Shown here piece by piece: positions 17,911 to 26,754 of a DNA stretch of 64,000 bases (the first letter of the stretch is position 1; each line of letters opens with the position of its first letter). The position numbers and the translations under genes are program-made. The stretch is from Pseudomonadota bacterium (GTDB lineage Bacteria > Pseudomonadota > Gammaproteobacteria > Xanthomonadales > Xanthomonadaceae), in contig JAFEBV010000020.1 in NCBI GenBank assembly GCA_018242485.1, positions 62,001 through 126,000 on the forward strand, in the 5' to 3' direction. The notes beneath the pieces are model-generated. The model was not told where the DNA came from and made no database searches. It worked only from the letters and a program-made list of their open reading frames with translations.

Positions 17911-20595
17911 ATGCGCACTTGCACTGCCACACCGGCGGATCGCCGTTACTCGATGACGGTTCGCATCGTCCTGATCGCCCTGCTGGCGATCATGGCGCTG
18001 TGCACGCCCGGGCTCGGTCTGGCGCAGGCGTCGAACCCGCATTTGAGCACCACCATCCAGTTGACCGCCAACACCGACCCCAACGGGCTGGTGCTGGTCG
18101 GCGATACCCTCACCTACACAGTCAACGCCCTCAACGACGGCAATGTCGCCCTGACCGGGGTGCAACTGACCTCGGACGCCGCACCGCTCACCCCGGGCAG
18201 CTTCAGTTGCCCGTCGGTGGCCGTGGGTGCCAGTTGCGTGATGGTCGCCACCCACGTCGTGACCTCGGCCGACGCCAGCGCCGGGCAGATTTACGTCCAC
18301 GTCGTCGCGAGCGCTACCCCGACCCTCAACGGCGGAACCGATTCCGGCTACCTCACCGCGGTGTCCACCCCTGCCGGTGCGGGCATGATCATCGGCTCGT
18401 TGACCAATAACTACGTCGATGTCGACCACAGCGGCACGATCACGGCCGGCGACACCATCCAGGTCATTGGCACCGTGATCAACACCGGCAGCGTGGTGCT
18501 GACCAACGTGCAGATCAGCCAGCCGCAGACCAACCCCAGCTCATTCACTTGCCCGTCGATCTCCCCCGGCAACGCGTGCCAAGGAACCGGCACCTACACC
18601 TTCACCGCGGCGGACATCGCCGCAGGACAGGTGACGTTCACCTCCAGCGCCACCTCGACCCAGGTGCCCGGGCCGGAAGTATTCTCAAATCTCATGGACA
18701 ATTTTGGCAACCTTCCGGGTGGAGGTTACAACTTGGTTCGGGGAGGAGGCGAAGGACAGGTCGGTACGCCCGGCACGACCTTGCCGGTGCCGCTGACGGC
18801 GCAAGTCATCGGGCCCACGGGGCCGCAGGCGGGCCAAACCGTCAATTTCAAAGTCGTCTCCGGCAGTGGCCACACCACGACCCAATCGGCCGTCTCCGAC
18901 ATCAATGGAAATGTAAGTACCCAACTCGTGCTCGGTTCCACGCCGGGCGCAGTGGTGGTGATTTTCGGTATCGAGGGGCAGAACGTCCTGTTCACAGCCT
19001 ACGTCAACGCGCCCGCGGTGCCGCCGGTGCTGAGCATCGTATCGGGCAACAACCAGGTGGTGCCGGTGAACACCGCCTCGGCACCGCTGATCGTGCAACT
19101 AACCCACAACGGTGCGCCGGTGTCCGGCGTGACGATCAACTGGAGCGGCAACAACGTCCATCTGACCAGCCCGACCTCGGTGACCGACAGCAACGGCAAG
19201 GCCAGCAACACCGCCACCGTGATCGCGGCGGGCGCGGCCTCGGTGTCGGCGGTCTCGGTGTCGCCGGCCGCCGGGCCGGTCTCGTTCGCGCTCAATGGCG
19301 ATCTGACCAGCATCTCCGGCCTGACCCCGCCGGAGAAGGCCATAGCCGGCGCGCTCAACAACGCCTGCCCGGCGCTGGCGGGGCTGTCCACCCTCACGCC
19401 CGCGCAGCAGGACCTGCTGGCGCAATGTCAGGCGCTGGGCGCCAGCGCGAGCGTGAATCCCACGCAGGCCGCCAACGCGCTCAACCAGATGCTGCCGCGC
19501 AACACCCTGATCGAGTCCAATGCCTCGGTACTGGTGTCCACCGCGCAGTTCGACAACATCAACGCGCGCTTGGCCGCGTTGCGCAGTGGCATGCACGGGG
19601 CCAGCTTCGCGGGTCTGGCGTTCACCTCGCCCGATGGCGCCTTGTCGATCGGCCGCTACGGCGAGACCGCGCTGGGCCTGAACGAAGCGCCCAAGACCGA
19701 CGATGCAAGCACAGGCAGCGGCTTCGACCGCTGGGGGTTCTTCGTGTCCGGCAGCTTTGGCTGGGGCTCGGCGGATCCGCGCACGGCGACGCCGGGATAC
19801 GGCTTCCAGACCAGCGGCTTGACCGCGGGCGTGGACTACCGGGTCAGCGACAACTGGGTGCTCGGCGGCAGCGCCGGCTACGCGAAGTATTCCAGCACCG
19901 TGGACACGGTCGGTGGCGGCCTCGATACCCACGGCTGGAGCCTGTCGGGTTACACGACGTTCTACCAGAAGGACGACTGGTACATCGACGGCGTGCTGAC
20001 CTGGACCAGCAGCACCTACGACATCAATCGCCGGATCGTGTATTCGCTGGCCGGGTTGAACGTGGACCAGACCGCGACCTCGAATTCCGGCGGCAACACC
20101 ATCGCCGGCGCGCTCACCATCGGCAAGGACTTCCACAGCGGCGGCTGGCTGTATGGCCCGTACTTCCGCGGCGCGTGGTCGCACACGAGCTTCGATGCGT
20201 ATCAGGAAACCGTGGTCGCAGGCCAGTCCGGCAGCGGCTTGGGGCTGGCGGTCGAAAGCCGCAGCCTGAAGTCGCTCTCCACCGTGCTGGGCGCCAAGGT
20301 CAACTACAGTTCCAGCCAGAACTGGGGCGTGCTGGGCACCCATGCGGAACTGGAATGGGATCACGAATACGAGGACAACCCGGACACGGTGAACGCGAGC
20401 TTCCTCGCCGACCCGACCGCAACCGTATTCCAGATCAAGGGCGATTCGGTGGATACCAACTACTTCCGCTTCGGCCTGGGCCTGTCGTTCACATTTACCC
20501 AGGGCCGGTCGGCGTTCGTGTACTACCAGAAGACCTTGGGCATCAGTGGGCTGACGCAGGACAACATCGCCGCCGGATTCCGCATGGAGTTCTGA
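17911..20595 (+). CDS. Autotransporter with Ig-like passenger repeats
   Basis: Type Va-like surface protein of 894 residues. A signal peptide (hydrophobic IVLIALLAIMALCTPGLGLA) probably ends near residue 38. The passenger has two DUF11/CARDB-like repeats (about 45-130 and 140-220, each with a disulfide-prone FSCPS/FTCPS motif) and two Big_1-like Ig domains (about 240-365 and 370-470) with GNVSTQLVLGS/GKASNTATVI strands. A helix-rich linker (ANALNQMLPRNTLIESNASV) leads to the C-terminal autotransporter beta-barrel (about 605-894), ending in Phe as expected for BAM recognition. The start is ATG 17911 with AAGGGG upstream; a second ATG at 17953 is possible. Probable adhesin or surface-display protein; ligand unknown. 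Confidence 0.88.
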   Translation: MRTCTATPADRRYSMTVRIVLIALLAIMALCTPGLGLAQASNPHLSTTIQLTANTDPNGLVLVGDTLTYTVNALNDGNVALTGVQLTSDAAPLTPGSFSCPSVAVGASCVMVATHVVTSADASAGQIYVHVVASATPTLNGGTDSGYLTAVSTPAGAGMIIGSLTNNYVDVDHSGTITAGDTIQVIGTVINTGSVVLTNVQISQPQTNPSSFTCPSISPGNACQGTGTYTFTAADIAAGQVTFTSSATSTQVPGPEVFSNLMDNFGNLPGGGYNLVRGGGEGQVGTPGTTLPVPLTAQVIGPTGPQAGQTVNFKVVSGSGHTTTQSAVSDINGNVSTQLVLGSTPGAVVVIFGIEGQNVLFTAYVNAPAVPPVLSIVSGNNQVVPVNTASAPLIVQLTHNGAPVSGVTINWSGNNVHLTSPTSVTDSNGKASNTATVIAAGAASVSAVSVSPAAGPVSFALNGDLTSISGLTPPEKAIAGALNNACPALAGLSTLTPAQQDLLAQCQALGASASVNPTQAANALNQMLPRNTLIESNASVLVSTAQFDNINARLAALRSGMHGASFAGLAFTSPDGALSIGRYGETALGLNEAPKTDDASTGSGFDRWGFFVSGSFGWGSADPRTATPGYGFQTSGLTAGVDYRVSDNWVLGGSAGYAKYSSTVDTVGGGLDTHGWSLSGYTTFYQKDDWYIDGVLTWTSSTYDINRRIVYSLAGLNVDQTATSNSGGNTIAGALTIGKDFHSGGWLYGPYFRGAWSHTSFDAYQETVVAGQSGSGLGLAVESRSLKSLSTVLGAKVNYSSSQNWGVLGTHAELEWDHEYEDNPDTVNASFLADPTATVFQIKGDSVDTNYFRFGLGLSFTFTQGRSAFVYYQKTLGISGLTQDNIAAGFRMEF

Positions 20596-20617
20596 GCGAA
20601 GGGCGATTTGTGAGTAT

Positions 20618-20647
20618 TCCCGCCATGACCAGTCGGACGTGGCGGGA
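20618..20647. terminator. Hairpin between convergent autotransporter gene and comF
   Basis: Perfect eight-bp stem (TCCCGCCA/TGGCGGGA) with a 14-base loop, 22 bp after the autotransporter stop. No T-run follows, so termination function is uncertain. Confidence 0.3.
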
Positions 20648-20672
20648 GTGAAGCAGGACTCGTCTGCTGCGT

Positions 20673-20700
20673 TCTGTCCTCTGTCCTCTGTCCTCCGTCA
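20673..20700. repeat. Four 7-bp tandem repeats abutting the comF stop
   Basis: Three perfect TCTGTCC units and one near-perfect unit (TCCGTCA), the last containing the complement of the comF stop codon. Length changes would affect only the noncoding gap unless they reach the stop. Confidence 0.6.
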
Positions 20701-21447
20701 TCTGGCAGGCACCCGCGCCACCACCCACGCTTCCACCCGCTGCACGCCGGCGCGGCGCAGCACCTTCGCACAGGCATGCAAGGTTGCGCCGGTGGTCATC
20801 ACGTCGTCCACCAGCGCGACATGCGCGGGCAGTTCATCGCCCCCAACCACGAACGCGCCGCGTGGATTGCGCGCCCGTGCCAGCGCGCCGAGGTCGCTTT
20901 GCGGGGCGGTATCGCGGATGCGTCGCAGCGCTTCGGGTATGAGCGGGATATCGAAGGCACGCGCCAACGGACGCGCCAGTTCCATGGCCTGGTTGTAGCC
21001 GCGCTGGCGTAGCCGGGTGGGGTGCAGGGGCACCGGGATCAGCGCCTGCGGTCGTGAAACCGAATGGGCGAGATCGGCGGCGAGCATGCCGCGCATCGCC
21101 TCGGCCAGTTCGCGCCCGGCGGCCAGATCCTGATGGAACTTGAAGCGCGGCAGCAACTGGTTGACCGGGAACTCATAGCGAAACGCCGCGCACACGCGCT
21201 CCAGCGGCGGCGGCTTGCGCAGGCAGCGCCCGCAGGCCGGTACGCACTCCGGGGTCGGCAGGCCGCAGCGCTCGCAGCAGGCGTGGTTCCACGGCAGGGC
21301 GTCGATGCACGCTGCGCACAGGTCGCGGCCTTGCGCGCCGGGCTGGCCGCAGACCTGACAGCGCGGCGGCAGCAGCACGCGGCCGAAGCGGGCCAACCAG
21401 CCGTCAACCGGTTGGCCATCGTTTGAGTTGACAGGCGCAGGCGGCAT
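20698..21447 (-). CDS. comF: ComF family phosphoribosyltransferase-like protein
   Basis: Protein of 249 residues with the ComF architecture. The N-terminal zinc-ribbon-like part has CxxC pairs ([23 protein letters not shown]), and the C-terminal phosphoribosyltransferase domain has the PRPP motif [14 protein letters not shown] and the segment [16 protein letters not shown]. ComF proteins act in DNA uptake during transformation, though the biochemical reaction is not settled; in many gammaproteobacteria the gene (also gntX) sits beside bioB or bioH, as here. ATG 21447 is used; the frame stays open further upstream through shadow sequence. It is divergent from bioB with only about 43 bp between the starts. 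Confidence 0.9.
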   Translation of the reverse strand: MPPAPVNSNDGQPVDGWLARFGRVLLPPRCQVCGQPGAQGRDLCAACIDALPWNHACCERCGLPTPECVPACGRCLRKPPPLERVCAAFRYEFPVNQLLPRFKFHQDLAAGRELAEAMRGMLAADLAHSVSRPQALIPVPLHPTRLRQRGYNQAMELARPLARAFDIPLIPEALRRIRDTAPQSDLGALARARNPRGAFVVGGDELPAHVALVDDVMTTGATLHACAKVLRRAGVQRVEAWVVARVPAR

Positions 21448-21489
21448 TCCCAGACTTTCGCATTCCTGATGCCTGCTGGCGAGCTTGTC

Positions 21490-22779
21490 ATGAACGTATC
21501 GAACCCCATCGACGATTCCTTGCTGGACGTGCACTCGCATGCCGCCCCCACCCCAACCCTCCCCCGCGAGCGGGGGAGGGAGTTTGTTGCGGAGCCTTTG
21601 GGGGAGCCTTTGGTGGAGTCTTTGGGGAAGCCTTTGGGTGAGCCTTTTGTGGAGGCTGCGGGGGAACCTTGCGGAGACCCTTTCGGGAAAACGTCCGCGT
21701 CTACGCCCAACCGCACAACCGTCCGCGCATTGTTCGATCTGCCCTTCACCGAACTGGTATTTCGTGCCGCTGAAGTGCACCGCGCGCATTTCGATCCCGC
21801 GCAGGTGCAGGTCTCGACCCTGCTGTCGGTCAAGACCGGCGGCTGTCCGGAGGATTGCGCCTACTGCCCGCAGGCAGCGCGTTACGACACCGGGGTGCAG
21901 GCGCACAAGCTGATGTCCACCGATGAGGTGGTGGCAAAGGCGCGCGCGGCGAAAGACGCCGGCGCCACGCGCTTCTGCATGGGCGCGGCGTGGCGCTCGC
22001 CGAAGGATCGCGACATCGGCAAGGTGGCCGACATGGTCGCGGCGGTGAAGGCGCTGGGGCTGGAGACCTGCGCGACGCTCGGCATGCTCAGCGGCGAGCA
22101 AGCCGGCACGCTCAAGGCCGCCGGGCTGGACTACTACAACCACAACCTCGACACCGCGCCGGAGTTCTACGGGCAGATCGTCCACACCCGCGCGTACCAG
22201 GATCGTCTCGACACCCTCGCGCACGTGCGCGATGCGGGGATGAAGACCTGCTGCGGCGGCATCGTCGGCATGGGCGAATCGCGCGACGAACGCGCCGGCC
22301 TGCTGCATGCGCTGGCGAGCCTGCCCGCGCACCCGGATTCGGTGCCGATCAACCGTCTCGTGCGGGTGGCCGGCACGCCGCTGGAGGATACCGCCGAGCT
22401 GGATCCGTTTGAGTTCGTACGCACCATCGCGGTGGCGCGCATCCTCATGCCGCGCTCGATGGTGCGGCTGTCGGCCGGGCGCGAAACCATGAGCGACGAA
22501 TTGCAGGCATTGTGTTTCCTTGCCGGCGCCAATTCGATCTTCTACGGCGAGAAGCTGCTGACCACCGCCAATCCCGATACCGATCACGACCAGCGCCTGT
22601 TCGCGCGGTTGGGATTGCGGCCGATGGATGCGCCCGAAGTGGAAGCGCAGTCCTCGGGCGGTTGCGGTGAAGGCGGCTGCGCCTGCGCGGGAACCGCGCG
22701 CGATGCGGCAGCGACCGGCAGCGCCAGCGTGCACGCCGACCTGCTGATCGCCAAGAACGCCGCCGACATGCCGGCCTGA
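21490..22779 (+). CDS. bioB: Biotin synthase BioB with repeat-derived N-terminal extension
   Basis: Radical-SAM enzyme that inserts sulfur into dethiobiotin. The radical SAM cluster motif CPEDCAYC lies at Cys119/123/126, and the family segments [22 protein letters not shown] and YYNHNLDT are intact. The first 75 residues or so are not BioB-like. They come from a GC-rich palindrome (21557-21580) translated as [10 protein letters not shown] and from eight 12-bp repeats coding EPLG-type tetrapeptides (21591-21686). Core BioB begins at [18 protein letters not shown] 21490 is chosen; an upstream ATG at 21469 or a downstream non-ATG start after the repeats is possible, in which case the repeats would be leader RNA. 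The C-terminus carries an extra Cys/Gly-rich tail. First gene of the bio cluster. Confidence 0.93.
   Translation: MNVSNPIDDSLLDVHSHAAPTPTLPRERGREFVAEPLGEPLVESLGKPLGEPFVEAAGEPCGDPFGKTSASTPNRTTVRALFDLPFTELVFRAAEVHRAHFDPAQVQVSTLLSVKTGGCPEDCAYCPQAARYDTGVQAHKLMSTDEVVAKARAAKDAGATRFCMGAAWRSPKDRDIGKVADMVAAVKALGLETCATLGMLSGEQAGTLKAAGLDYYNHNLDTAPEFYGQIVHTRAYQDRLDTLAHVRDAGMKTCCGGIVGMGESRDERAGLLHALASLPAHPDSVPINRLVRVAGTPLEDTAELDPFEFVRTIAVARILMPRSMVRLSAGRETMSDELQALCFLAGANSIFYGEKLLTTANPDTDHDQRLFARLGLRPMDAPEVEAQSSGGCGEGGCACAGTARDAAATGSASVHADLLIAKNAADMPA
21557..21580. repeat. REP-like palindrome inside the 5' part of bioB
   Basis: Perfect 11-bp stem (CCCTCCCCCGC/GCGGGGGAGGG) with a two-base centre, preceded by CCCCAACC. 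The same family occurs at 40354-40374 and 63703-63726. In this copy the element lies within the open frame of bioB. Confidence 0.85.
21591..21686 (+). repeat. Eight 12-bp tandem repeats in bioB
   Basis: Minisatellite with consensus GGAGCCTTTGGG, degrading toward the 3' end. Because the period is a multiple of three, the frame stays open and codes for EPLG-like tetrapeptides. It starts ten bases after the palindrome. Confidence 0.85.
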
Positions 22780-22939
22780 GATGAACACCGCGCGAACCCG
22801 TCGCACGTTTTCGGACGAACGGACGCCTATCGCCGACCGGCCGCGCCGGAGTGTGGCGCGCGTCGCACATTCGTCCAGCCCGAATGCGCAAGCATCGGGC
22901 CATGCTCCCAGCGAGGAAGCGACGCAAGCCGGGCACGCC

Positions 22940-24169
22940 ATGAACCTGCACCCGCCGCGGATCGATCTACGCCAGCGCGCGCAGGAAGCCGCCGAACAGC
23001 GCGCCGAGGCCGGTCTCGTGCGCCGGCGTCGGCAGATCAGCCATTGCCACGGCGCGAAGGTCGGCTGCGATGGCCAGCGCCTGCTCAACTTCGCCAGCAA
23101 CGATTATCTCGGCCTCGCCCACCATCCGGCGATCGTCAGCGCGATGCAGATCGCCGCGCAGAACTGCGGCGTCGGTGCCGGCGCTTCGCACATGGTCTGC
23201 GGCCACCACCACGAGCATGAATTGCTCGAACGCGCGATCGCCGACTGGCTGGGCTACCCGCGCGCGTTGCTGTTCGGCTCGGGCTACCTCGCCAACCTCG
23301 CGGTGCCGCAATCGCTGTTGCAGGCGGGCGACGTATGCCTGCAGGACAAGTTCGACCACGCCAGCCTGATCGACGGCGCGCGCTTGGCGCAGGCGCGGCT
23401 GGTGCGCTATCCGCATGCCGATGCGCAGGCGGCGCGGCGGCAGGCGCAGGCGCATGCCGATGGCGCGCTGCTGCTGGCCACCGACGGCGTGTTCAGCATG
23501 GATGGCGACCTCGCCCCGCTGCCCGAACTGGCCGCGATCGCCGCCGAGCTACGCGGTTTGTTGTACGTGGACGAGGCGCATGCGGTCGGCGTGCTCGGCC
23601 CGGACGGTCGCGGCAGCGTCGCCGCTGCCGGTCTCACGCCCGAACAGGTGCCGTTGCTGCTGGTCACCCTCGGCAAGGCGCTGGGCACCTGCGGCGCGGT
23701 GCTGGTCGGGCAGGACTGGGCGATCGAGCACATCCAGCAAACCGCGCGACCCTACATCTACACCACCGCGATGCCGCCGGCGCTGGCGGTGGCCGCGCTG
23801 GCGGCGGTGAAGATGGCGCGCGAGGAAGGCTGGCGGCGCGAGCAACTCGCCGCGCTGATCGCCCGCTTCCGCGAGGGCGCGCGCGTGCTCGGACTGCCAT
23901 TGCTGGATTCGACCACGCCGATCCAGCCGCTGCCGGTTGGCGACAACGCACGGGTCATGGGGATCGCGCGGGAGCTGGAACGCCGCGGCTTCCTCGTCGG
24001 CGCGATCCGCCCGCCGAGCGTGCCGCCGGGCGGCGCACGCCTGCGCATCACCCTGAGCGCGGCGCATGAAGAACACGATATCGACGCCCTGCTCGACGCG
24101 CTCGCTCCGCATGCCGATGCCATCGCCGCAAGCACGCGCGGCAACGTCCATCCCACCACGGCCGACTGA
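22940..24169 (+). CDS. bioF: 8-amino-7-oxononanoate synthase BioF
   Basis: PLP enzyme that condenses pimeloyl-ACP (or -CoA) with alanine to 8-amino-7-oxononanoate, the first step of biotin ring assembly. It has 409 residues, with the alpha-oxoamine synthase segments NFASNDYLGLAHHP, GSGYLANLAV and LYVDEAHAVGVLG. The PLP-binding lysine is in VTLGKALGTCGAV (Lys246). ATG 22940 gives the normal family N-terminus (INLRQRAQEA-like). An in-frame ATG 53 codons earlier would add an Arg/Ser-rich extension without family similarity and is rejected. It follows bioB by 160 bp, and its TGA overlaps the ATG of bioH. Confidence 0.94.
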   Translation: MNLHPPRIDLRQRAQEAAEQRAEAGLVRRRRQISHCHGAKVGCDGQRLLNFASNDYLGLAHHPAIVSAMQIAAQNCGVGAGASHMVCGHHHEHELLERAIADWLGYPRALLFGSGYLANLAVPQSLLQAGDVCLQDKFDHASLIDGARLAQARLVRYPHADAQAARRQAQAHADGALLLATDGVFSMDGDLAPLPELAAIAAELRGLLYVDEAHAVGVLGPDGRGSVAAAGLTPEQVPLLLVTLGKALGTCGAVLVGQDWAIEHIQQTARPYIYTTAMPPALAVAALAAVKMAREEGWRREQLAALIARFREGARVLGLPLLDSTTPIQPLPVGDNARVMGIARELERRGFLVGAIRPPSVPPGGARLRITLSAAHEEHDIDALLDALAPHADAIAASTRGNVHPTTAD

Positions 24170-25098
24170 TGCACATCGACATTCGCGGCGACGGCCCGCC
24201 GCTGGTGATGATCCACGGTTGGGCGATGCATTGTGGCCTGTTCGGCGCGCTGCTCGATCGACTGGCCGCGCAGCGCACCTTGTATCTGGTCGATCTGCCC
24301 GGGCATGGCCGCAGCCGCGATGATGATTCGCCGCTGGATCTGGAATCCTGCGTAGCCGCCATCGTCGCGCAAACACCACCCGCACCGTGGCTGGGCTGGT
24401 CGCTGGGCGGCCTGTTCGCCCTGCACGCGGCGCTCACCCGGCCCACGCAGGCGACGGCGCTGCTGATGCTGTGCTCGACCCCGCGCTTCGTGCACGCGCC
24501 GGATTGGCCGCAGGGCATGGATGTCGAAATCTTCCGGCGCTTCGAGGCCGGCTTGCAGGACAACCTGCACGCCACCGTCGAGCGTTTCCTCGCGCTGGAA
24601 ACGCTGGGCTGCGAGCATGCGAAGGCCGGTCTGCGCGCCTTGCGAACCGAGGTGTTCGCGCATGGCGATCCGACCTCCACCGCGCTCGCCGACGGCCTGC
24701 GTTTGCTGGAGGAAAGCGACTTGCGTGCGGCCCTGCCGACATTGCAGGTTCCGAGCCTATGGATCGGCGCGCGCCGCGACCGCCTCGTCGATCCGCACGC
24801 GGTCGCTGCCGCTGCCGCGCTCGCGCCGCAGTCCCGCCATCTGCAACTGGACTCCGGTCACGCACCCTTCCTCACCCATGCCGATGCGCTGGGCGAGGCG
24901 ATTCTCGGATTTCTCGGCGAACCGTCCGCGTCCGACCTGTCGCCTCTCCCTTTGGGAGAGGCCGACGCGCCAACGGCGCGGCGGGTGAGGGAACGTACAA
25001 TAAGATCAACCTGTATTTCGGCGTATTCCCGATTCTCGCCCTCATCCGCCCTCCGGGCACCTTCCCCCGGAGGGGGAAGGAAGAAACCATCGGTTTGA
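24169..25098 (+). CDS. bioH: Pimeloyl-ACP methyl ester carboxylesterase BioH with repeat-derived tail
   Basis: Alpha/beta-hydrolase that removes the methyl ester from pimeloyl-ACP methyl ester, ending the BioC-started route to pimelate. The nucleophile elbow GWSLGG places Ser78. The acid is probably in GARRDRLVD (Asp about 206) and the His in DSGHAPF (about 231). Typical BioH is about 256 residues; here the family part ends near LGFLGE (residue 256) and about 54 more residues are translated from two GC-rich palindromes (24943-24961 and 25060-25080) and the sequence between them. The start overlaps the bioF stop. The tail is likely disordered and recently acquired (inference). Confidence 0.92.
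   Translation: MHIDIRGDGPPLVMIHGWAMHCGLFGALLDRLAAQRTLYLVDLPGHGRSRDDDSPLDLESCVAAIVAQTPPAPWLGWSLGGLFALHAALTRPTQATALLMLCSTPRFVHAPDWPQGMDVEIFRRFEAGLQDNLHATVERFLALETLGCEHAKAGLRALRTEVFAHGDPTSTALADGLRLLEESDLRAALPTLQVPSLWIGARRDRLVDPHAVAAAAALAPQSRHLQLDSGHAPFLTHADALGEAILGFLGEPSASDLSPLPLGEADAPTARRVRERTIRSTCISAYSRFSPSSALRAPSPGGGRKKPSV
24943..25080. repeat. Pair of REP-like palindromes spanning the bioH 3' end
   Basis: Two palindromes (CCTCTCCC/GGGAGAGG with TTT loop, and CCTTCCCCC/GGGGGAAGG with GGA loop) bracket about 100 bp. The inner sides carry GGCGGGTGAGGGA and CCTCATCCGCCCTCCGGGCA, which recur around 61830-61930. The pair resembles a small non-autonomous interspersed element. It supplies the last codons of bioH and ends just before bioC. 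Confidence 0.75.
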
Positions 25099-25104
25099 TC
25101 TCGC

Positions 25105-26004
25105 TTGAAACACGCCAGCCCAATCATCGACACCCCCCGCGTGCGCCGCGCCTTCGGTCGCGCCGCTGCCGGCTATGACGCTGTCGCCGCCTTGCAGCGC
25201 GCAGTCGAGACACGCCTGCTCGAACAACTGGCCGCGCTGGAAGACCGCCAGCCCGCGCGCATCCTCGATCTGGGCACCGGCACCGGCCGCGCGGCGCGCA
25301 CATTGCATACGCGCTGGCCGAAGGCGCAGGTGCTGGCGGTGGATTTCGCCCTGCCGATGCTGCGCCACCTACCGCGCAAGCCGTGGTGGCAGCCCGGCAC
25401 GGCGCGCCTGCATGCGCTGTGCGCCGATGCGCGCGCGTTGCCGCTGGCCGATGCCAGCGTGGACCTGGTGGTCTCCAACCTGTGCCTGCAATGGGTCGCC
25501 GACCTGCCGCTGGCCCTGTTCGGCCTGCGCCGGGCGCTGCGGCCCGACGGCCTGTTGCTGTTCTCCACCTTCGGTCCGGACACCCTGCGCGAGTTGCGCG
25601 AAGCCTTCGCCGTGGCCGGTGCCGGCGATCCGGTGACCGCCTTCGCCGACATGCAGCGCATCGGCGATGCCGTTCAATCCGCCGGTTTCCGCGATCCGGT
25701 GCTGTACCGCGAACACTTCACCCTGACCTATCCGGATGTGCGCGCGCTGATGCGCGAGTTGCGCGCACTGGGTGCGCACAATGCGCGCACGGATCGCCGG
25801 CGTTCGCTGATGGGCAAGGCGCGCATGCAGCGCGTGTTCGACGCCTGCGAATCGCTGCGCCGCAATGGCGCGCTGCCCAGCACCTGGGAAGTGATCTATG
25901 TGCAGGCTTTCGCGCCGCCGCCGGGGCAGCCGCTGCGCGGCGATGGCACGGAGATCGCGAGCGTGCCGCTATCGGCGATCCCGATTCGGCGACGAAGAAA
26001 TTGA
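25105..26004 (+). CDS. bioC: Malonyl-ACP O-methyltransferase BioC
   Basis: SAM-dependent methyltransferase that methylates malonyl-ACP so that fatty-acid synthase can build pimeloyl-ACP methyl ester. It has 299 residues. The N-terminal helix RVRRAFGRAAAGYDAVAALQ is characteristic of BioC, motif I is ILDLGTGTGRAAR (about 53-65), and SNLCLQWVADLP matches the substrate side. No ATG fits: TTG 25105 is used, and a GTG at 25141 would cut into the conserved helix. The palindromic pair just upstream may have displaced the original start (inference). With bioF and bioH it forms a complete pimelate-to-KAPA module; bioA and bioD are not in this window. Confidence 0.9.
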   Translation: MKHASPIIDTPRVRRAFGRAAAGYDAVAALQRAVETRLLEQLAALEDRQPARILDLGTGTGRAARTLHTRWPKAQVLAVDFALPMLRHLPRKPWWQPGTARLHALCADARALPLADASVDLVVSNLCLQWVADLPLALFGLRRALRPDGLLLFSTFGPDTLRELREAFAVAGAGDPVTAFADMQRIGDAVQSAGFRDPVLYREHFTLTYPDVRALMRELRALGAHNARTDRRRSLMGKARMQRVFDACESLRRNGALPSTWEVIYVQAFAPPPGQPLRGDGTEIASVPLSAIPIRRRRN

Positions 26005-26079
26005 TCGGCACCACCTGAGCACGACGGCCGGTCGATCCGCTTTCGATCGACGTGCGCGATCAATCTTGATTTGCGCCGA

Positions 26080-26604
26080 TCAACCGCTCACTTCGGAATT
26101 GACATCCAGCTCGCGCACACCGCGGGCGATCCGGCGCGCTTCGACCAGACCGCGCAGCTGGTTCCACAGCGCTTCCGGCCCGCGCATGCCGGAGAGCACC
26201 ACCAGCGGCTCGCTGTCCTGGGTGGTGCGCAACTGGATCGTGCCCAGCCCCAGCAGGCGTTCGACGAAGGGCTGGGTGAAGTGCGAATCCTTGACCCGGT
26301 ACAGCTCGACGTAATCGGTGACGCGATTGAACACCCCGCGCCGCAGGATCAGGCGCTGGTCGGTGAGGGTGATGTGGTCGCACAGCGTCTGCACATAGCG
26401 CTTGCCGGCGATGAAGACAGGAATCACGATCAGCGCCAATGGAATCCACGGCGACACGTGCGTACGCAGCATGATCGAGGCAATCAGTAGCGCCAGCACG
26501 ATGAGCGTGCACAGCGTGTACAGACCCAGATGCCGCCACTGCGAGGGCGTGCCGCTCCAGACTTCGGTTTCATTGGTCGTTGCAGCCGCGCTGGCATTCA
26601 TCAT
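26080..26604 (-). CDS. Membrane protein with bacterial PH domain (bPH2/YdbS type)
   Basis: Protein of 174 residues with two adjacent membrane segments (LGLYTLCTLIVLALLIASIM and WIPLALIVIPVFIAGKRYV) followed by a bPH2 domain: YVQTLCDHITLTDQRLILRRGVFN-type strand pattern, then VELYRVKDSHFTQPFVERLLGLGTIQL. This matches the DUF304/bPH2 family, whose function is mostly unknown. Two consecutive ATG codons follow AAGGAG; the second (26601) has the better spacing. It converges with bioC and shares its strand with the dehydratase gene upstream, separated by a palindromic repeat. Confidence 0.85.
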   Translation of the reverse strand: MMNASAAATTNETEVWSGTPSQWRHLGLYTLCTLIVLALLIASIMLRTHVSPWIPLALIVIPVFIAGKRYVQTLCDHITLTDQRLILRRGVFNRVTDYVELYRVKDSHFTQPFVERLLGLGTIQLRTTQDSEPLVVLSGMRGPEALWNQLRGLVEARRIARGVRELDVNSEVSG

Positions 26605-26689
26605 CCGACTCCTTCAACAGCAATGGTTGCGTGTTCCCGGCACCCGGGCTTGCCCGTGCAAGACGCAGGCATCCCATCGCGCGGGTAAG

Positions 26690-26714
26690 CCCCTCTCCCC
26701 TTGTGGGAGAGGGG
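26690..26714. repeat. REP-like palindrome between two minus-strand genes
   Basis: Ten-bp perfect stem (CCCCTCTCCC/GGGAGAGGGG) with a five-base loop, followed by TTGGGGAGAGGGG. It lies in the gap between the dehydratase-like gene and the bPH2 gene. Confidence 0.75.
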
Positions 26715-26754
26715 TTGGGGAGAGGGGTGGAAGTGTGCCAGAAATGCACTTGCC

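Noticed and set aside
21591..21686. CRISPR-like repeats in bioB
   Set aside because: The units are 12 bp, directly adjacent and degenerate; this is a minisatellite.
22781..22939. In-frame upstream extension of bioF by 53 codons
   Set aside because: The extension is Arg/Ser-rich, unlike BioF, and the ATG at 22940 gives the normal family start.
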